A model generated the notes under the pieces. The model did not search any database. It was not told the origin of the DNA and worked only from the letters and a program-made list of their open reading frames with translations. A DNA stretch of 64,000 nucleotides from Bacillus taeanensis (lineage in GTDB: Bacteria; Bacillota; Bacilli; Bacillales; UBA6769). The translations under genes were made by a program, and so were the position numbers. Below, piece after piece: positions 8,073 through 15,734 of the stretch (position 1 is the stretch's first letter; every line of letters starts with the position of its first letter). The stretch is taken from positions 186,001 to 250,000 of the forward strand of contig NZ_QOCW01000001.1 in assembly GCF_003318295.1 (NCBI RefSeq), in the 5' to 3' direction.

Positions 8073-10091
8073 ATGAGATATATGGGGAGAGTATTCGGAA
8101 CAGGATTTGTTTTTGTTCTTGAACTATTTTATACATATTCGATTTACATAGGAGAGGAAACCATTACTCTTTCTCAAGTTGTCATGTCACTATTTTTTTT
8201 AGTTATTGCTTGGCAATTTGGAAAGAGTTATGACAATAAAACTTTACAGATAAAAGAACTGCAAGCAGCAAAATCAGAACTTGATTTCATTCTAGATAAT
8301 AAAAATGTAGCGATTTGGTCTTGGAATGAAAAAGAAAATAAAACAATGTCTGTTTCAGCAGGAATTGAAGAACTGTACGGTTATACACGCAAGGAATTTA
8401 GTGAAGATCCTAGCTTATGGAAAAAAGTGCTGTATCCCGAAGATCAACATGTTATTGACAGCATTCGCCGTAATTTGTTATCAGGAAAAACGAGTTATGG
8501 GGAATTTCGTATCGTTCGCAAGGATGGTCAAATAAGATGGATTCAAGACTTTGGTACCCCTCTTTTCAATGAGGAAGGGAAGCTTTGGAAAACAAGTGGT
8601 GTTGCCATTGATATCACAGAGCACCGAAATGCCCAAGAAGCGTTAGAGCAGCGAGAAAGTCAGCTTCATACATTAATTAATGCGATGCCTGACTTTGTTT
8701 GTTTTAAAGATGGAAAAGGAAGATGGGTCACAGCAAATCCTTTTGGTTTAAGTGTATTTGGACTTGAAGGTGTAGATTATGAAGGAAAAACAGATACAGA
8801 ATTAAGTGAATATGTATCATTTTATAAAGAAACCCTTCTGTATTGTCAAATATCAGATGAAGAAACATGGAGGTATGGAGCAATTACTCGCTGTGAAGAG
8901 ACCGTACCGCAGCCAAATGGACAAACAAAAGTATTTGATGTGATTAAAGTTCCCTTATACTATGATAATCATGAGCGAAAGGGATTATTAGTCCTAGGAA
9001 GGGATATTACAGACCGAAAAAAGGCAGAAGCGCATTTAGAAGAAAGCAAACAGCGTTATAAATCATTGTTTGAACAACATCCTGATTTAGTATGTGCCAT
9101 AGATACAAAAGGAAGAATTACTCAAGTAAATAAAGCGATTGAAAAAGTAACAGGATATACGCAAGAATATTTCCAAAAAATCACTCCAAAGGCTCTTTTT
9201 CCGCACCATTATGCTAAAAAGGTCATGCATTACTTTAATAAAGCAGTGATGGGACAGCCGAGTCATTATGAAATACAAATGAACCATAAAGAAGGTCACG
9301 TGATTGATCTTGAGGTGGAACATATCCCGATTGTTGTAAATAACAGTGTCGAAGGAGTATATGCGGTTGTAAAAGATATTACGGCACAAAAGAAAAATGA
9401 AGAAGTGATTCGGCGTTCAGAAAAACTGTCGGTTGTTGGCGAACTCGCCGCAGGGGTAGCTCATGAAATTCGTAATCCACTTACTTCTATAAAAGGGTTT
9501 ATTCAAATGATGCAGGCAAATCAAGTTGGCAATGATCGGTATTTTCAAATTATGCTTTCTGAGCTTGATCGGATTAATTTTATTGTTAGTGAGCTTTTAA
9601 TCCTTTCAAAGCCACAAGTATTAAGCTTTAAAGAGAAACGGATTACACCCATTATCGAAGAAGTGATTACCCTTCTTGATACACAAGCCATTATGAATAA
9701 TATTAAAATTACGGCAAAAATGGACAGCGGTTTACCACCTGTAAGATGTGAAGAAAACCAAATAAAGCAAGTTTTTATTAATGTGTTAAAAAATGCAATT
9801 GAAGCAATGCCAAGCGGTGGTGAAATCTCTGTACATATTAAGGAAACATCATCTAATCGTATATTAATAAGAGTAATCGACCAAGGTGAGGGGATACCAG
9901 AAAATATAATAAAAAAACTTGGTGAACCGTTTTACACAACAAAGGAAAATGGAACAGGTTTAGGTTTAATGGTGAGCTATAAAATTATTGAGGACCATCA
10001 AGGAACCATTCATATTACGAGTAAAGTAAATGAAGGAACAACCATTGATGTCCATCTTCCGACTGCTGCGTTAACTTCATCGGAAAATTAG
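8073..10091 (+). CDS. Membrane sensor histidine kinase with three PAS domains, sporulation-kinase-like
   Basis: A 672-residue kinase. Two short membrane segments (about 5-24 and 31-50) are followed by three PAS/PAC units (about 65-190, 195-315 and 325-445), each ending in a DIT-type motif (AIDITEHR, GRDITDRK, VKDITAQK). Then come a HisKA domain with the phospho-acceptor His in AAGVAHEIRNPL and an HATPase domain with N box NVLKNAIEAM, G1 DQGEGIP and G2 GTGLGL. No response regulator lies beside it. This matches the KinA/KinB/KinE type of Bacillus kinase, which feeds the Spo0F phosphorelay; that role is an inference. Ribosome binding site AGGGGAA. The next gene is the spore gene sspH, 74 bases away. 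Confidence 0.93.
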   Translation: MRYMGRVFGTGFVFVLELFYTYSIYIGEETITLSQVVMSLFFLVIAWQFGKSYDNKTLQIKELQAAKSELDFILDNKNVAIWSWNEKENKTMSVSAGIEELYGYTRKEFSEDPSLWKKVLYPEDQHVIDSIRRNLLSGKTSYGEFRIVRKDGQIRWIQDFGTPLFNEEGKLWKTSGVAIDITEHRNAQEALEQRESQLHTLINAMPDFVCFKDGKGRWVTANPFGLSVFGLEGVDYEGKTDTELSEYVSFYKETLLYCQISDEETWRYGAITRCEETVPQPNGQTKVFDVIKVPLYYDNHERKGLLVLGRDITDRKKAEAHLEESKQRYKSLFEQHPDLVCAIDTKGRITQVNKAIEKVTGYTQEYFQKITPKALFPHHYAKKVMHYFNKAVMGQPSHYEIQMNHKEGHVIDLEVEHIPIVVNNSVEGVYAVVKDITAQKKNEEVIRRSEKLSVVGELAAGVAHEIRNPLTSIKGFIQMMQANQVGNDRYFQIMLSELDRINFIVSELLILSKPQVLSFKEKRITPIIEEVITLLDTQAIMNNIKITAKMDSGLPPVRCEENQIKQVFINVLKNAIEAMPSGGEISVHIKETSSNRILIRVIDQGEGIPENIIKKLGEPFYTTKENGTGLGLMVSYKIIEDHQGTIHITSKVNEGTTIDVHLPTAALTSSEN

Positions 10092-10165
10092 AAGTTTGAG
10101 AGGTATAAAGGGTGATTTCATAACGAACAATAAGAAAAACAGTAAAAAGGAGCATAAAAAACGTT

Positions 10166-10348
10166 ATGGATATTCATCGCGCCAAACAAATTATTGCCTC
10201 ACCTAAAGAAATCGATGTAACCTATCATGGAGTATCAATCTGGATGAAAAACTGTAATGAACAAAATGAGTCTGTCAGCGTTTATGAAAAGGCGAATCCT
10301 GGAAATATTAGAGTAGTGCCTGCTGCAGAGTTAGAAGAGCAAGTATAG
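10166..10348 (+). CDS. sspH: H-type small acid-soluble spore protein
   Basis: A 60-residue protein matching the SspH family: MDIHRAKQIIASPKEIDVTY at the start, then VSVYEKANPG and VVPAAELEE at the end. These minor SASPs are made in the forespore and packed in the spore core. They differ from the DNA-coating alpha/beta type. Ribosome binding site AAAAAGGAGC. A large palindromic terminator begins 3 bases after the stop codon. No sigma-G promoter was assigned with confidence. Confidence 0.9.
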   Translation: MDIHRAKQIIASPKEIDVTYHGVSIWMKNCNEQNESVSVYEKANPGNIRVVPAAELEEQV

Positions 10349-10350
10349 TT

Positions 10351-10383
10351 AAAAGGCTTTTCATCATTGATGAAAAGCCTTTT
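10351..10383. terminator. Bidirectional terminator between sspH and the hydrolase gene
   Basis: A nearly perfect palindrome, AAAAGGCTTTTCATCA with TGATGAAAAGCCTTTT. It has A and T runs on both sides, so it can serve both converging genes. Confidence 0.85.
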
Positions 10384-10394
10384 AAGGTTATTAA

Positions 10395-10628
10395 TTAAGC
10401 ATTATAATTCCCTTTTCTTGAACTAATGGAAACGAGAAATTGATGAAATTGATCTTCTTGTTGATCGTTCAATTCCCTCATTGGGATAATAGTTTGATTT
10501 AAAGGGTCCTTTCCGCGAACTTCAGCAACAAGTGTTTCGTTCATATATACACGAAAGGCTGGATGACCGTCCGGTGTTTGTCCAGATGATTCAGTACGGA
10601 AAGGTTGTGTTGAATGATTAGAATGCAT
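10395..10628 (-). CDS. Possible separate small gene nested in frame at the end of the hydrolase gene
   Basis: ATG at 10628 is preceded by AAAGGAGT (10639-10646) at 10 bases, a full Shine-Dalgarno sequence in the middle of a reading frame. It would give a 77-residue protein starting MHSNHSTQPF, containing NETLVAEVRGKDPLNQTIIP and ending RKGNYNA. The sequence is polar and basic with no membrane segment. A weak resemblance to the C-terminal half of SspH (NES...NPGN...VVPAAELEE against NET...DPLN...IIPMRELND) is seen by eye only. I do not recognise a family. It may have been an independent gene whose upstream neighbour lost its stop codon. Confidence 0.5.
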   Translation of the reverse strand: MHSNHSTQPFRTESSGQTPDGHPAFRVYMNETLVAEVRGKDPLNQTIIPMRELNDQQEDQFHQFLVSISSRKGNYNA

Positions 10629-11414
10629 AGTATTATTAACTCCTTTAAAATGGGATTTTATATAGCCTTCAATAATTTTGTTGCATTCATGATAATGTCT
10701 TGTTGGTACTTGGTGTCTCGCTTTACTAACATAAACAACATCCGTTTTTTTTACTGCTTGCAAAAAAAGGTTTTTATAATGGTGAACATAGAAATCCATG
10801 GCACCATAAATTAACAGAAGCGGTACATCTATTTGTGAGAGGCGTTTCGTACAATTATAAGAAAGTCCTTTCGTATACATTTGATAAAGCACAGCTGGAT
10901 TTGTTTTTTTAACAGAGGATTCAAGCTCTTTTTTAAAATCTTTTTCTGCACAATGGGCTTTTGAGAGAATTTTTCCGAGCAATGTTAAGCCCTTTAGTTT
11001 TGCAGTGGCAATGCCAAGCAGAAATTCTTGATAGAGAAGAAAGCTGTTTACTTCAGAAAAGCCTCCGCAAAGAATTAATCCTTGTGACCGTTCGGGATAC
11101 GAAAGAACAAACTCCTGTGCGATTGAACCGCCGTTTGAATAACCAAACAGCACAGCTTTTTCAATAGATAAATGATCTAATAAAGCGAGAATATCATCGG
11201 CGAGAAGCTTTATTGTAATTTTCTCATTTGTTGTGCCGCTGCTGCCATGTCCCCTCATGTCAAATGTAATAACTTGACAGTGTTCAGCTAGTGGTGCTTG
11301 TTTTTTAAATGTAACATGGCCCATGGCAGGGGGATGGATAAAAAGTATGGGTATGCCTTTCCCTCTTACCTCATAATAAAGGGGCATATCACCATGGATC
11401 GCTGCATATGGCAA
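10395..11414 (-). CDS. Alpha/beta hydrolase with a C-terminal 77-residue extension
   Basis: The first ~262 residues are an alpha/beta hydrolase. The oxyanion region is FIHPPAMG, the nucleophile Ser lies in GYSNGGS, the likely acid in YGAMDFYVHH and the His in KARHQVPTRH. Substrate unknown. The TTG at 11414 is chosen because GGAGG (11423-11427) is 8 bases upstream and would lie inside any longer form. The protein then runs without a stop into residues 263-339, which do not belong to the hydrolase fold and have their own ribosome binding site (see the next entry). Either this is a recent in-frame fusion or the small gene is also translated separately. Confidence 0.82.
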   Translation of the reverse strand: MPYAAIHGDMPLYYEVRGKGIPILFIHPPAMGHVTFKKQAPLAEHCQVITFDMRGHGSSGTTNEKITIKLLADDILALLDHLSIEKAVLFGYSNGGSIAQEFVLSYPERSQGLILCGGFSEVNSFLLYQEFLLGIATAKLKGLTLLGKILSKAHCAEKDFKKELESSVKKTNPAVLYQMYTKGLSYNCTKRLSQIDVPLLLIYGAMDFYVHHYKNLFLQAVKKTDVVYVSKARHQVPTRHYHECNKIIEGYIKSHFKGVNNTMHSNHSTQPFRTESSGQTPDGHPAFRVYMNETLVAEVRGKDPLNQTIIPMRELNDQQEDQFHQFLVSISSRKGNYNA

Positions 11415-11585
11415 ATAGTTCACCTCCAACAAGTAGACTTTACAAGTTAGTATGTCTTGTGATGAAGGAAGTATGTTAATGTTTGTTTGTATGTTTTTCT
11501 ATAATATTCCAATATTAACTTTTGGGATATGAAGCTGTTTATGAAAAAAGATGAATGAAAGAAATTGAAATAAGGGGTATGGTCT

Positions 11586-12536
11586 GTGAAAGAGAGACAA
11601 AGGATAAAAAATGTTATTAAACGGTTATCAACATATAATGAGGAAATTGATTTACAAAATCCATCCTTGTTAAGTGAGGATTTAAAATATTATTTACAGT
11701 ATTATAAGCTTCCCTTTCAAACCGTCAATTATCATTTTGGTGTGCTGAAAGTGAATGGCTCAGAGACGATGATGCAAGTATATGCACCTGAAAAATGTAT
11801 AGGAACCATTTACTTACTGCACGGTTACTTTGATCATGTTGGCACATTAAAGCACCTTATTTTGTTTTTACTAAAGAAAAATTACCGCATTGTAACCTAT
11901 GATTTAAAGGGGCATGGATTATCAAGCGGTCCAACAGCAGTTATTCAGTCTTTTGAAGAATATGTCCAAACATTTCAAGCGGTTATAAATAAAACGGAAG
12001 CACTATATTCAGAGCCTTGTTCTGTCATTGCTCACAGTACTGGTGCCGCCGTTGCAGTAGACTATCTTTTAAGGTCAAATACTCATTCTTTTAACAAAGT
12101 GATCTTAGCCGCACCGCTTGTTCGGTCGCACTTATGGCCCTTAACAAAAGTTGGTTTCTACATAATAAAACCCTTTCTAAAAGAAGTAAAAAGGAAATAT
12201 CGGTTAAACTCAAGCAATAAAGATCATCAAACTTTTATAAAACAAGATCCCTTGCAATATGATGGTATCCCTTTAAAGTGGCTGGATGCCTTAATAAAAT
12301 GGAATAAAAAAATACAAATAGCCTCACGATCAAATACACAATTATTCATTATTCAAGGAGAAAAAGATCAAACAGTTGATTGGAGATATAACATTCAATT
12401 TATTGCAAAAAAGTTCCCGGGTACAATTTTATCACTTCTTAAAGAGGGAAGGCATCAGCTGTTTAATGAGCGGGAAGATTTGCGACTGGAAGTTTTCCAT
12501 TTAATCCACATGTATTTAACAAAAGAACTTAAATAA
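11586..12536 (+). CDS. Alpha/beta hydrolase, monoacylglycerol lipase-like
   Basis: A 316-residue soluble protein of the serine aminopeptidase S33/monoacylglycerol lipase group: YLLHGYFDHVGT near the oxyanion hole, TYDLKGHGLSSGP, nucleophile elbow in IAHSTGAA, acid in QGEKDQTVD, and His in EGRHQLFNE. The elbow reads AHSTG, not the usual GHSxG. The start is GTG at 11586 after AAGGGG (11572-11577). Likely an esterase or lipase acting on a lipid or acyl ester; the substrate is unknown. Divergent from the previous hydrolase gene, with about 170 bases between. Confidence 0.85.
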   Translation: MKERQRIKNVIKRLSTYNEEIDLQNPSLLSEDLKYYLQYYKLPFQTVNYHFGVLKVNGSETMMQVYAPEKCIGTIYLLHGYFDHVGTLKHLILFLLKKNYRIVTYDLKGHGLSSGPTAVIQSFEEYVQTFQAVINKTEALYSEPCSVIAHSTGAAVAVDYLLRSNTHSFNKVILAAPLVRSHLWPLTKVGFYIIKPFLKEVKRKYRLNSSNKDHQTFIKQDPLQYDGIPLKWLDALIKWNKKIQIASRSNTQLFIIQGEKDQTVDWRYNIQFIAKKFPGTILSLLKEGRHQLFNEREDLRLEVFHLIHMYLTKELK

Positions 12537-12662
12537 AGTGAATTTTGTTGAAAGGTGATTATAGAACAATAATATTGTTTCTATGTTTTTTAGATGATTT
12601 ATAAGGATAAGTAACCAAAAAAGTCTAGGTGAATATCATAAAGGTGTAAAGGAGGCGATATT

Positions 12663-13109
12663 GTGCATCACAATGACTATTCACAAGGCCAAATGGGGAT
12701 GCCTTATGACCAAACACAGGACATGAGCTCAGAGCATATGCATGATATGTGCAAAAAGCATATGTATTATATGATGACTTTAGAAACAAAAGACGGACAG
12801 CGTTATGACGGAATTATTGACAAGGTTGAAAAGGACCATGTTTATGTACTAATACCGGTTGGGGATATGGAGAGAGAAGACGATGATGTAAGACAGTATG
12901 GCGGCTATGGTGGTGGCTATGGAGGTTATGGTCCTGGCGGTGGTTACGGCGGCTACGGTGGTGGCTATGGTGGTGGCTACGGTGGCGGCTACGGCGGTGG
13001 TTATGGCGGCGGTTATGGTCATGGTTTCCCACGCAGATTCCGTCGGTTTAGAAGGTTTCGTTTCCCATTCTTTAGACTTAGAAGGTTTTTCTTCCCTTAT
13101 TTTTATTAA
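12663..13109 (+). CDS. Gly/Tyr-rich protein with an Sm-like N-terminal part, possible spore coat protein
   Basis: A 148-residue protein in three parts. A Met/His-rich start is followed by a small beta-rich segment (about 37-66, MMTLETKDGQRYDGIIDKVE onward) that looks like an Sm/SH3-type barrel. Next is a low-complexity GGYGG repeat (79-121), then a tail of Arg and Phe (PRRFRRFRRF...FFFPYFY). GTG start after AAAGGAGG (12649-12656). Many Bacillus spore coat or crust proteins have such Gly/Tyr repeats, but I cannot name this one. A CATA-containing sequence about 25 bases upstream could be a sigma-K -10 box, which is weak evidence. Confidence 0.7.
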   Translation: MHHNDYSQGQMGMPYDQTQDMSSEHMHDMCKKHMYYMMTLETKDGQRYDGIIDKVEKDHVYVLIPVGDMEREDDDVRQYGGYGGGYGGYGPGGGYGGYGGGYGGGYGGGYGGGYGGGYGHGFPRRFRRFRRFRFPFFRLRRFFFPYFY

Positions 13110-13113
13110 AGTG

Positions 13114-13148
13114 AAAAAACGCGGTGAGCATCATCGCGTTTTTTTGTT
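13114..13148 (+). terminator. Terminator of the Gly/Tyr-rich gene
   Basis: AAAAAACGCG and CGCGTTTTTTTG form a stem with an 11-base loop and a T run. Confidence 0.85.
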
Positions 13149-13238
13149 GTTTGCTATTAAACCTTATCAATGGACTTCTACTAAAAACGTTAGTAAAATT
13201 TAACATGTAAACGTTATATAGAAGGGATTGAAAAAGGG

Positions 13239-14114
13239 ATGGACACTCAACATACAACAATTAGTTTTATAGGTATCGGTGTAATGGGAAAAAGTATGGT
13301 AAGAAATTTAATGAAAAAAGGTTATCATGTTATTGTTTATACGCGTACAAAAGAAAAAGCAGAGGAGGTTATAAAAGAAGGAGCAGAATGGGCTGAAACA
13401 GCAGCAGGTGCCGCCAAAAAGGCAAATGTCATCATTACGATGGTTGGTTATCCAAAAGATGTTGAGGAAGTGTATTTTAATAAAAATGGAATTATTGAAA
13501 ATGCAAAAAACGGTACATATTTAATTGACATGACCACTTCCAAGCCATCTCTTGCAAAGAAAATTTATGAGAAGGCAAAAGAGAAAGGCTTGCATGCTTT
13601 TGATGCTCCGGTTTCAGGAGGGGATATTGGTGCTAAAGAAGGCCGTCTAACAATTATGGTTGGCGGCGATGAAGAAGCGTTTGAAGATGTAAAGCCAGTT
13701 TTAGAGGTAATGGGAGAAAATATTGTCCTCCAGGGAGGAGCATCTTCTGGTCAGCATACAAAAATGTGTAATCAAATTGCGATCGCTTCTAATATGATTG
13801 GTGTTTGTGAAGCGATTGTGTATGCAGAGAAAGCGGGACTTGATCCTAGAATGGTATTAAAAAGCATTGAATTTGGTGCAGCGGGAAGCTGGTCATTAAG
13901 CAATCTTGCACCTCGAATGCTTAATGAAGATTTTTCACCAGGTTTTTATGTAAAACATTTTATTAAAGATATGACGATTGCCTTAGAAGCTGCAAAAGAA
14001 ATGGACCTTATGACACCAGGACTGGAACTTTCAAAATCACTTTATGAAAAACTAGCAGAAACTGGGGAGGAGAACAGCGGGACACAAGCATTAGTGAAGC
14101 TGTTTACTTCCTAA
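13239..14114 (+). CDS. ykwC: NAD(P)-dependent beta-hydroxyacid dehydrogenase, YkwC type
   Basis: A 291-residue member of the 3-hydroxyisobutyrate dehydrogenase family. The Rossmann motif is SFIGIGVMGKSM, the substrate-binding loop FDAPVSGGDIGAKEG, and the catalytic Lys lies in QHTKMCNQI. The family oxidises beta-hydroxy acids to semialdehydes. B. subtilis YkwC is the closest relative I recall, and its substrate is not settled; the neighbours do not help. Ribosome binding site GAAGGG about 10 bases before ATG. Single gene with its own terminator. Confidence 0.88.
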   Translation: MDTQHTTISFIGIGVMGKSMVRNLMKKGYHVIVYTRTKEKAEEVIKEGAEWAETAAGAAKKANVIITMVGYPKDVEEVYFNKNGIIENAKNGTYLIDMTTSKPSLAKKIYEKAKEKGLHAFDAPVSGGDIGAKEGRLTIMVGGDEEAFEDVKPVLEVMGENIVLQGGASSGQHTKMCNQIAIASNMIGVCEAIVYAEKAGLDPRMVLKSIEFGAAGSWSLSNLAPRMLNEDFSPGFYVKHFIKDMTIALEAAKEMDLMTPGLELSKSLYEKLAETGEENSGTQALVKLFTS

Positions 14115-14115
14115 T

Positions 14116-14150
14116 AAAAAAGAGGATACCCTTTTGGGAATCCTCTTTAG
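14116..14150 (+). terminator. Terminator of ykwC
   Basis: AAAGAGGATACCC pairs with GGGAATCCTCTTT. It lies between converging genes and probably serves both. Confidence 0.85.
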
Positions 14151-14153
14151 AAT

Positions 14154-14783
14154 TTAAGAGCTGCTCGCATTTTGAAGGGATACAGAAGAATCTGTTGTTT
14201 CCATTTCTTTAATTGGTGATTTTTTATAACGACCGATAATTGTACTAGCAATTGTAATACAAATAATCGAAATAAACGCGCGCTGCCAGCCAACCATCAT
14301 TGCAGCGGCAAGAATAATTAGTCCATCACAGATGAAAATTACTACTCCACGGTTAATTTGAAATTTCTTGTCCATGTATAGCGCTAAAATATGAATGCCT
14401 CCGAGTGAAGAACCGTTATTTAAAACAAATGTCACACCGATTCCAATTAATGTGCCGGCAATAATAGATGAAACAATCATATTTAATTCAGGGAAGATGA
14501 GAAATTGATCGAAAATTTCTCTAACTAATGAAATGCCGGTAATCGACAATAAACTTGAAATTGAAAACCATTTTCCGAGTTCTTGAAAGGAAATAAAGAA
14601 AAAAGGTAGGTTTGCGATAAAAAACCATATTCCCCACGAGTACTCGGTAACAAACGTTAAAATTGTTGCAATCCCTGCTGTGCCGCCAAACGTTAAATGG
14701 CTTACAGCAAGTATTTTAATGCCGAGCGAAGTAAGAACAAGGCCAACAAAGACGAACAGCAGTTGTTTAATCAGCTTGTACAT
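14154..14783 (-). CDS. YitT-like integral membrane protein
   Basis: A 209-residue protein with about five membrane segments and the family motif HLTFGGTAGIATI near the first, then NNGSSLGGIHILALYMDKKF. It matches YitT/YczE-type membrane proteins (DUF161), but the usual C-terminal DUF2179 domain is absent; the protein ends soon after the last helix with a short Ser-rich tail. Function unknown. The ATG at 14783 is chosen because GGAGG lies 5 bases before it; the in-frame extension to 14849 has no such site. Confidence 0.82.
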   Translation of the reverse strand: MYKLIKQLLFVFVGLVLTSLGIKILAVSHLTFGGTAGIATILTFVTEYSWGIWFFIANLPFFFISFQELGKWFSISSLLSITGISLVREIFDQFLIFPELNMIVSSIIAGTLIGIGVTFVLNNGSSLGGIHILALYMDKKFQINRGVVIFICDGLIILAAAMMVGWQRAFISIICITIASTIIGRYKKSPIKEMETTDSSVSLQNASSS

Positions 14784-14965
14784 GGTCTCCTCCGTTCTAT
14801 AAAAATAATCTCTACTAAATAGATTATAGGAGAATTTGGCGCTCGTCAATGGAGTTGGTCGTATTTTTATTCATTCAAATATTCTGATAATAGCTGATAT
14901 AATATAATTATAAATATTTAACACGTTGTTTTTATGTATATATAATCATTTTATTGTATTTTTAT

Positions 14966-15007
14966 AAAAATAAAAGTGCTGACACGTAATGAAAAGTCAG
15001 CACTTTA
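14966..15007 (-). terminator. Terminator of ykhA
   Basis: AAAGTGCTGAC and GTCAGCACTTT form the stem. Read on the minus strand it is followed by TTATTTTTAT, as needed for ykhA. Confidence 0.8.
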
Positions 15008-15032
15008 CGATAAAAGTTTTTATTAATAACGT

Positions 15033-15560
15033 TTATTCCCACGGTTTTTTAATACCAGAGTTGTTAGCGAGCTGTCGGCTTTTTTCTCGACGTTCTTTTC
15101 GTGCTTTTGCACGGAATGGTGCGCTTTCATGAAGAGCAATTTCTTCTTCTGTTTCTGGAATAACCTTTGGAACAGCAATCGGTTTTTTATTTTCACCTAA
15201 CGCTACAAATGTTACAAATGCGGTTGTACAAACTTTTCGTTCTCCGCTAAAAAGATCTTCTGAGATTACTTTTACGAATACTTCCATTGATGTATTATGT
15301 GTCCAACTTACAAAAGACTCTAAGCAGATTCCGTTTCCTTCTTTAATTGGATATAAAAAATCGACTGAGTCAATTGATGCTGTCACAGCAACCATGCGCG
15401 CATGTCGTGTTGCAGAAATAGCGGCAACTTCATCAATCATTTCCAATAATTTTCCTCCAAACATTGTATGGTAGTTATTAGTAGCAGAGGGAAGGACAAA
15501 ACCTGATTTCACCGTGCGTGATTCATTGACACTTTTACTTTCAGGAACTTCTTTATTCAT
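15033..15560 (-). CDS. ykhA: Acyl-CoA thioesterase, hotdog fold (YkhA type)
   Basis: A 175-residue hotdog-fold acyl-CoA hydrolase. The motif NNYHTMFGGKLLEMIDEVAA carries the conserved Asn, Gly-Gly and acidic residue of the YciA/YkhA/BACH group, and FVTFVALGENKKPIAVP is the second conserved block. It releases CoA from acyl-CoAs in the cytosol. The tail is very basic (KARKERREKSRQ). The ATG at 15560 is preferred over the one at 15569 because the AAAGG site is about 10 bases from it and almost touches the other. Confidence 0.9.
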   Translation of the reverse strand: MNKEVPESKSVNESRTVKSGFVLPSATNNYHTMFGGKLLEMIDEVAAISATRHARMVAVTASIDSVDFLYPIKEGNGICLESFVSWTHNTSMEVFVKVISEDLFSGERKVCTTAFVTFVALGENKKPIAVPKVIPETEEEIALHESAPFRAKARKERREKSRQLANNSGIKKPWE

Positions 15561-15734
15561 CTTTTCCATTCCTTTCTCATCATGTCATTATGTATTTTTT
15601 AAAAGTATAGCACAATTAGAAAAAAATGGCTTATTGTTTAAATTATAAGAAAAATAGCACTACTGGCAATTAAGTTGCTTTCATGTTTCAAACCGTGATA
15701 GATTAAATAATTATTGAGAGAAAGGACGTCAAAT

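Noticed and set aside
12898..13032. CRISPR-like or minisatellite array
   Set aside because: The repeats are GGYGG-coding triplet-phase units within one protein; there are no spacers.
12814..13203. Open frames on both strands over the Gly/Tyr gene
   Set aside because: They are shadows made by the GC-rich repeat in other frames, rich in His/Arg or Ala/Val/Met only.
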